Of a stretch of DNA of 64,000 bases, positions 58,721 through 64,000 are shown piece after piece. Position 1 is the first letter of the stretch. Every line of letters begins with the position of its first letter. The DNA comes from Pleurocapsa sp. PCC 7327. GTDB lineage: Bacteria > Cyanobacteriota > Cyanobacteriia > Cyanobacteriales > Microcystaceae. A program made the translations under genes and the position numbers. The notes below the pieces were generated by a model that was given only the letters and a program-made list of their open reading frames with translations, did no database searches and was not told the DNA's origin. The stretch covers positions 4,511,501 to 4,575,500 of the forward strand of contig NC_019689.1 of assembly GCF_000317025.1 (NCBI RefSeq), written 5' to 3'.

Positions 58721-59398
58721 TCACCGTTTCAGCTTCGATTTCCACCATCTATGCCAGCTAAACCAGACAGTTTCTAGATTTTGATAAGCTTCTTGGGAAG
58801 TCGAACCAGAATTTGAGGCACTCGGAGTAGATAACAGCGTCCACAAACAGCGCCCGTCCAACAGATCGTCGTGACCTAAAATCCACCCAATCGTCCGTTG
58901 GGGACTCCAACCGTAGCTATATTTATTTTGAACGAATTGTTGTTCGGTGACCGTACTTTGACCCACAGGATTGAGACAGGCGCTGAGATAGGCTTTTTCC
59001 TTGTACTCGAACAGACTATAATAGCCGATATCTTCTCGATATTTGACGGTCGGCACGACGGTTGCGGGTTCGATTGGCGTGTAAACGACTAGCAGACGAC
59101 CGATATTGCCATCTGTATAGTGCTCGTAACGCGCCTCGAGCTCCACGCGCTTTTGATTTTGACTGTATTGATACCGTTTGCCGAAATCGGATTGTGACGG
59201 TTTAGTTGCCGTTAGTGGTTTGGCACTAACCAGTTGCCATTGCGGTATGGGAACTGTAGCGGGAAAGTCAAAGGTACCTAACTGACGCTCGTTCTCCGCA
59301 TGGGGGAATAAAATTGCCTTTGCGAGTACGCCGACTACGCCACCCAGGGTTAAAGCGATCGCGACAATTCTTATGGGCTGCCATCGGAATGCTATCAT
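58721..59398 (-). CDS. cyanoexosortase A system-associated protein
   Basis: A 225-residue protein with one N-terminal membrane segment (IRIVAIALTLGGVVGVLAKAILF) and a periplasmic domain (IPQWQLVSAKPLTA, GKRYQYSQNQKRVELEARYEHYTDGNIGRLL, RTIGWILGHDDLLDGRCLWTLLS). This is the companion always found behind cyanoexosortase A. The ATG overlaps the exosortase gene by four bases. It probably helps present or process PEP-CTERM-type substrates. Confidence 0.85.
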   Translation of the reverse strand: MIAFRWQPIRIVAIALTLGGVVGVLAKAILFPHAENERQLGTFDFPATVPIPQWQLVSAKPLTATKPSQSDFGKRYQYSQNQKRVELEARYEHYTDGNIGRLLVVYTPIEPATVVPTVKYREDIGYYSLFEYKEKAYLSACLNPVGQSTVTEQQFVQNKYSYGWSPQRTIGWILGHDDLLDGRCLWTLLSTPSASNSGSTSQEAYQNLETVWFSWHRWWKSKLKR

Positions 59399-60240
59399 CG
59401 AGGTTCACCGGAATTAGGAGTAACTGTTAAATGGCGAACATATGCCCACCAGCAAAACGTCCCAAACAAGAAGACTGAAATCATCGAGAAAATAAAACTT
59501 CCATCACCGCCATGCCAGTAATCGAAAGCGTTTTGTTGGGAATAAGCCACCAAGATTGCCAGAATAGACACTCGCAAGCTGTTAATAAAAAATCCTAAGA
59601 CGATGGCTACTAACATACAGATTGTTTGCTGGACTCGGCTTAGAGGCACTATCAGCAAAAAAAGCACCGAGATACACAACATCAAAATAATACTATCTAT
59701 CCCAGAACAAGCACCATACACTTCGACTCTTCCCGTCGGCATCAGGATCTGAGTGCCTTCTCGATAGGCATTAAATCCAGCCGCCCAAAGCATAAAGGTA
59801 GAGAATTTAGCCGTCAGCGTTGACAAATCGATAGCCTTAAGCAATCCAGAAAAAACTGGATAGAGAACTAATAAACCTAGAATCAGAAGCTCTTTCCAGT
59901 AGTGATGCAATCGCTTGATGCCAGATGCTATCAAACACAAACCCAAGCCTGAGACAAACGGTGAAATCCGAATATGATATCCTGCCGGCGCCAAACTTCG
60001 CAGCAGAATTAGAGCAATTAAAGATATGCCGAGAAAGGTTGAGAAAATTCCACTTTCTAGATTTAATTTGTCGCGCCTATCCCAGATAGAGGAGGCGATT
60101 CCCAACCAAAATAAGAGGCTCAGGCTCATTAAATTAGGCTCATCTGCCTTGCTTAGGTAGGTTAAATGAAGGGCAACTAAAGCTGCAGCTAGACTCAGTA
60201 ACCAATAGTTAGGTTGGAGTATTGTTTTTAGCCAATTCAT
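59395..60240 (-). CDS. cyanoexosortase A
   Basis: A 281-residue multi-pass membrane protein (about eight helices) of the exosortase family. The catalytic set is present: C178 in YGACSGIDS, R223 in FINSLRVSILAI and H243 in DYWHGGDGSFI. Exosortases cut the C-terminal sorting signal of PEP-CTERM proteins and link them to exopolysaccharide or transfer them out. No protein with a clear PEP-CTERM tail is encoded in the window. Confidence 0.9.
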   Translation of the reverse strand: MNWLKTILQPNYWLLSLAAALVALHLTYLSKADEPNLMSLSLLFWLGIASSIWDRRDKLNLESGIFSTFLGISLIALILLRSLAPAGYHIRISPFVSGLGLCLIASGIKRLHHYWKELLILGLLVLYPVFSGLLKAIDLSTLTAKFSTFMLWAAGFNAYREGTQILMPTGRVEVYGACSGIDSIILMLCISVLFLLIVPLSRVQQTICMLVAIVLGFFINSLRVSILAILVAYSQQNAFDYWHGGDGSFIFSMISVFLFGTFCWWAYVRHLTVTPNSGEPR

Positions 60241-60424
60241 TTTATTTATTTAAAGTTTTGGTAAAGCTAACTCAAATAAGTGCTTTTCTCGATCTCTTTT
60301 ATCATTATTCGACATTTGATAGCAACTTAGTATAATTGGTTGCGCTCTTTTTTAGCAATGGTATTAGCTTTTGAATAATGCGATCGCGCTTCGTTTCCCC
60401 ATGCAATAGCCAAAGACAGAGAAT

Positions 60425-61681
60425 TTATTCTCTGGCTTTCGAGAATGAAATAGCCCCGATCAAACTGGCGATCGCACTTTTTATAGCGTTTAGCACTCTT
60501 TCTATTTTGACCGTTGAATAATGCCGAAGTAAGTTGGTTACCTTCTCAAATTTGTAATTAAATAAAATCTCCATCATATCTTCTACTGAAAGATATTTTA
60601 AAGCAGCAACTCTGCGATCGATCTTTTCATCGGGATATTCTAGATAAACGCGACGGCTAATCCGAGCGGAGATATTCCATTTATAGACAAAGTATTTATG
60701 CATAGATTTTTGATAGCCTTGAAAATTTTCAATCTTGCCTTTTAGATACTCTTGAATATATTCATTGGCAATTTCTGCCCCTTTCATTGCGTGTCGGATG
60801 CCCTCTCCTCCCAAAAAGTTGACAGTAGAAACTGCATCGCCAATAGCGATGATATTGTCTCGGAAGTATCGATCGTTTAATCCGATGGAATATTCAAGAA
60901 TAGAACCATGAATGTCAACAATTTTATAGCGCTCGAGTTGTATATATTCTTTAAAAATTAAGTAAATATATTCTTTTAAAGGTTTAACGCGATCGATAAA
61001 TTTGTGAGGTTGTTCCAACCAAGCCGAACCCACTTTCAGTTGATTATTATTCATGGGAAATATCCAAGAATACCCCTTAGGAATCCATTTGTAACCCATA
61101 AAAAAAACAAGAAAATTGGAATATTTTTCATAATCGCGATTGCTGACTTCTATCAAATACTCTATGCCAGTTCCTTTAAGAAACTTGGGACGATCGCGCT
61201 TTTTCTCATACATAACCGCTCTAGCATAACCGGTAGCATCGACTAGAACTTTAGTCGAAACGGCGATTGCGTCGCTATTTTTAGGTTTAATTGAGACAAC
61301 CGTTTTTTCAGCTTCTTGCCAAGATTTTAGATAGCGATGACCCAGCCAAACTTCTCCTCCATTTCTCTCGACTTCTTTAGCCAGAAATTCTCTTAGTTTG
61401 GCAAAATCCAAAACCGCCCCTAAAGTTTTCTGAGATTCCCAATTCTGACTAACTTTAGAGGTAACTATCGTTAGATTTTGCCAAAAACTTGCCACAACAT
61501 CTTGAGGTAAATTGAATTTTTCTAATGTTTCCAACGGAGTAGCCGCGCTAGAAAAATTATTTTGATAGAAATGTTCGCATTGCTCTATCAATAAAACTTG
61601 ATAATTCGATTTAGCTAACAATCGCGCGCAGTAGCAACCCGCAGGACCTGCCCCTACAATGACAACATCAAATTCTTTCAT
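60425..61681 (-). CDS. FAD-dependent oxidoreductase, geranylgeranyl-reductase-like
   Basis: A 418-residue flavoprotein with an N-terminal dinucleotide loop DVVIVGAGPAGCYCARLLAKSNYQVLLIE and the second section IIAIGDAVSTVNFLGGEGIRHAMKGAEIANEYI. The middle and the C-terminal helix differ from the reductase at 53882. Possible substrates are prenyl chains or carotenoid-like lipids; I cannot choose. A hydrophobic end segment (IKSAIASLIGAISFSK) may attach it to a membrane. Confidence 0.8.
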   Translation of the reverse strand: MKEFDVVIVGAGPAGCYCARLLAKSNYQVLLIEQCEHFYQNNFSSAATPLETLEKFNLPQDVVASFWQNLTIVTSKVSQNWESQKTLGAVLDFAKLREFLAKEVERNGGEVWLGHRYLKSWQEAEKTVVSIKPKNSDAIAVSTKVLVDATGYARAVMYEKKRDRPKFLKGTGIEYLIEVSNRDYEKYSNFLVFFMGYKWIPKGYSWIFPMNNNQLKVGSAWLEQPHKFIDRVKPLKEYIYLIFKEYIQLERYKIVDIHGSILEYSIGLNDRYFRDNIIAIGDAVSTVNFLGGEGIRHAMKGAEIANEYIQEYLKGKIENFQGYQKSMHKYFVYKWNISARISRRVYLEYPDEKIDRRVAALKYLSVEDMMEILFNYKFEKVTNLLRHYSTVKIERVLNAIKSAIASLIGAISFSKARE

Positions 61682-61716
61682 TAGTATGCGATCGGAATTC
61701 GTTAACGATTGACGAT

Positions 61717-62769
61717 TTATCGCCGAGCGAGTATCGATGACAATTCACCGGGTTTAACTGCACCTTTCTCGGTAATAATGGCAGTAATTAATTCAGCATT
61801 TGTAACATCAAAAGCCGGATTATAAAACTCTACTCCACCAGGACAAATAGTCGTTTCTCCAATTTGATAAATTTCTGAGGGATGGCGTTCTTCAATCGGA
61901 ATCGAATCGCCATTTGGCAAGTCGAAATCGATAGTAGAAAGGGGTGCGGCAACGAAGAAAGGAACGTTATGCATTTTAGCGACTACTGCCAAAGAATAAG
62001 TGCCAATTTTATTAGCAGTATCTCCATTGGCGGCGATTCTATCTGCACCAACAATTGCCGCATCAATTAGTCCTTGTTTCATACAGTGAGCCGCCATACT
62101 ATCGGTAATCAACGTTACAGGGATACCTTCTTGGACGCATTCCCAAGCCGTTAATTTGGCTCCCTGGAGGCGAGGACGAGTTTCATCGGCATAGACTCTT
62201 GCCAGCCGTCCTCGATACCAAGCAGAGCGAATGACTCCCAAAGCCGTACCGTATCCAGCCGTTGCTAGCGATCCAGTATTGCAGTGAGTGAGGATAGTTA
62301 GCTTATCGGGTTTGGAAGGCAAAACCGCCAAACCATTATCGCCGATCGCTTTACAGGTTTGTAAATCTTCTGACTGAATTTCTTGGGCAGTTTTGAAGAG
62401 ATTGGCTCTAATTTCTTCAACCGTACCAATCGTTTCATAGGCAGTTTTGAGCATTCGAGAAATTGCCCAAAATAAATTGACTGCGGTAGGACGAGTTTGG
62501 CGCAATAGATTGGCGACTGATTCTAACTCTTTTAAAAATAAATCGCGATCGCTCGTTTGAATGTCTCTTGCTCCCAGATACATCCCATAGGCGGCGGCAA
62601 CGCCGATAGCTGGCGCACCTCGCACGATCATCGTTCTAATTGCCTGCGCCATATCCTCGCAACGACTGATTTCCACAACTTCATATTCGTTGGGAAGTCG
62701 AGTTTGATCGATTAAGGATACTTTATTGTGATGCCAAAGAACGGGATAAATTTGATTGGAGGAAGTCAT
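61717..62769 (-). CDS. mtnA: methylthioribose-1-phosphate isomerase
   Basis: A 350-residue enzyme of methionine salvage, converting methylthioribose 1-phosphate to the ribulose form. Visible sections: [23 protein letters not shown], the catalytic cysteine in [20 protein letters not shown] and the aspartate in [20 protein letters not shown]. Usual length. It resembles eIF2B subunits, but the [17 protein letters not shown] pattern is MtnA-specific. Single gene; other salvage genes are not in the window. Confidence 0.94.
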   Translation of the reverse strand: MTSSNQIYPVLWHHNKVSLIDQTRLPNEYEVVEISRCEDMAQAIRTMIVRGAPAIGVAAAYGMYLGARDIQTSDRDLFLKELESVANLLRQTRPTAVNLFWAISRMLKTAYETIGTVEEIRANLFKTAQEIQSEDLQTCKAIGDNGLAVLPSKPDKLTILTHCNTGSLATAGYGTALGVIRSAWYRGRLARVYADETRPRLQGAKLTAWECVQEGIPVTLITDSMAAHCMKQGLIDAAIVGADRIAANGDTANKIGTYSLAVVAKMHNVPFFVAAPLSTIDFDLPNGDSIPIEERHPSEIYQIGETTICPGGVEFYNPAFDVTNAELITAIITEKGAVKPGELSSILARR

Positions 62770-62913
62770 AAAAAAAAGTTGGAAATCGGAAGTCTGAATT
62801 CAGAAGGCAAAGAGCGCAAAGCCTTGCGCTTGTGCAGTAGTGATAGAGAAGTAACAGATGATTATTGTACAAGCGATCGCAAATTCGCGTGATAAGTTAT
62901 CGTCGAGACGAAC

Positions 62914-63999
62914 TTAACCAAGAAGCCTTTTCAAAACCTCAGCCAAGTATTGATATTGGTCGAGCCTGTTGTAGAATTGAGCTGAAATTCTTACCAGACA
63001 GGAGCCATCAGATAAAGGTACGATCGGCACTTCGATCTTAAACTCCTCCAGTAACTTTGACTGCAATGACTCCCAAGACAGAGGAACTGTTCCCAAGGGA
63101 ACCGATGCCATCGAACCGAGCATCTCGTCGGGGCAAGGAATTGCCACTTCAAGCGTTTTACAGAGAATCTGCCTCGCTGCGAGTACGAGCTTTCGATTGC
63201 GCTCCCTCAGTGAAGACCATCCTCCCGGCAGGAGCGATCCCATCACTCGAATAGCTTCTGGAACGCATAGATAAGCCGTCGGATCGTCCGTTCCCGTCCA
63301 ATCAAATTCTAAGCGAAAGCGAGAACGATCTGTACGCGGGGAATTCGATCCATGGCTAATCGCTAGAGGGCGAATGCTAGCTTGCTTATCTTTTCTTACG
63401 TAGAGGAACGCTGCACCCTTGGGAGCGCACAACCATTTGTGACAGTTTCCTGTATAGTAGGTAACATCGAGAGAACGTAGGTCTAAAGAAACAAAACCAG
63501 GCGCATGAGCGCCATCGACTAGGGTATCAATCCCTCGGCGAGCTAATTCCTTAACCAGGGTTTCGATAGGAAAGATCGAGGCTGTCGGACTGGTAACGTG
63601 GTCTAGCAAAGCTAGTTTAGTTTTCGGCGAAACTTTCTCTAAGATTGCTGTTACTACCTGTTGGGAAGATTCCAAAGGAAAGGGAACGGATGCAACAACT
63701 ATTTTTGCACCAGTGCTATGAGCGACGAACTCTGCGGCATTGCGGCAGGCGTTGTAAGTACGATCGGTAATCAGGATTTCGTCGTCTGGCTTAAAGGCTA
63801 GAGAACGCAAAATCGTATTGACACCTACAGTTGCATTAGGAATAAAAGCTATGTCATCCGCATCTGTCCCAATAAAATCAGCTAATTGCGATCGCGCTTC
63901 ATCTAGCAATCCTTCTAATTCTCGCGTCAGAAAGCGAACGGGTTCGCGTTCCATCCGTTCTCTGAGAGATTGTTGATAGTTTAAAACTGCGATCGGCGT
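62914..63999 (-). CDS. class V aminotransferase-fold PLP enzyme (partial)
   Basis: Runs off the right edge of the window; the visible part is 361 codons. The PLP lysine is in TGNCHKWLCAPKGAAFLYV, the aspartate in LVDGAHAPGFVSLDL and the phosphate-contact serine/threonine in LDHVTSPTASIFP. The sequence resembles isopenicillin-N-epimerase-like enzymes and cysteine desulfurase relatives, but lacks the Cys loop of desulfurases. Upstream of the ATG at 63954 the frame continues (TPIAVLNYQQSLRER), so that ATG is not the start. Confidence 0.85.
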   Translation of the reverse strand, partial: TPIAVLNYQQSLRERMEREPVRFLTRELEGLLDEARSQLADFIGTDADDIAFIPNATVGVNTILRSLAFKPDDEILITDRTYNACRNAAEFVAHSTGAKIVVASVPFPLESSQQVVTAILEKVSPKTKLALLDHVTSPTASIFPIETLVKELARRGIDTLVDGAHAPGFVSLDLRSLDVTYYTGNCHKWLCAPKGAAFLYVRKDKQASIRPLAISHGSNSPRTDRSRFRLEFDWTGTDDPTAYLCVPEAIRVMGSLLPGGWSSLRERNRKLVLAARQILCKTLEVAIPCPDEMLGSMASVPLGTVPLSWESLQSKLLEEFKIEVPIVPLSDGSCLVRISAQFYNRLDQYQYLAEVLKRLLG

Positions 64000-64000
64000 G

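Overview
The window is a cyanobacterial chromosome segment. It carries ferredoxin-dependent glutamate synthase, an Alphaproteobacteria-unlike pilMNOQ set without pilP, an SLH/porin outer-membrane protein of the cyanobacterial iron-uptake type, a GUN4-domain protein, cyanoexosortase A and its partner, and the cyanobacterial 2-oxoglutarate decarboxylase / succinic-semialdehyde dehydrogenase pair. The palindrome GCGATCGC (HIP1) is scattered densely over both coding and intergenic DNA. I cannot name the genus from this window.

Layout. Positions 1-6240 are an accessory region: a palindromic, internally deleted IS4-type element; an HxlR regulator; an antitoxin/Doc module sitting between two attC-like hairpins; an IS1 element inserted in a small gene with an 8-bp target duplication; a 5'-truncated WD40 gene; an IS605-type element with an intact TnpB and a decayed TnpA; and the last 49 codons of an integron integrase (IntI). 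Together these look like the wreck of a chromosomal integron. 6240-27060 is core metabolism: glsF, a secreted phosphodiester glycosidase, a TPR lipoprotein, nrdAB, an Rrf2 regulator, 2-OGDC plus SSADH (the route closing the cyanobacterial TCA cycle), a PD-(D/E)XK nuclease-like gene and sdhA. 27200-29940 is a second decayed island: an antitoxin/PIN-toxin pair broken by an IS5-type element and an IS4-type element, followed by a truncated membrane-protein gene.

30060-45680 holds rpsD, a J-domain protein, an outer-membrane porin, a broken MerR/GyrI regulator, a pentapeptide protein, mobA-mnmD, an HD-GYP response regulator, glmU, a small coiled-coil membrane protein, and the type IV pilus operon pilM-N-O-Q. 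45850-64000 holds a sugar-binding lipoprotein, dxs, phosphoketolase, gap1, two flavin reductases of the geranylgeranyl-reductase type, rsmH, ureE and ureF with a TMEM175-type channel gene between them, the cyanoexosortase A pair, mtnA, and a class V aminotransferase that runs off the right edge.

How the parts fit. Nitrogen assimilation (glsF) consumes 2-oxoglutarate, while 2-OGDC, SSADH and SdhA carry the remainder on to fumarate. Phosphoketolase and gap1 stand head to head as entry points of sugar breakdown. The strongest non-routine observations are the relic integron, the PIN toxin gene that can be rebuilt in frame by removing an IS5 copy but still contains an amber codon, and the inverted IS4 structure that duplicated an already deleted element.
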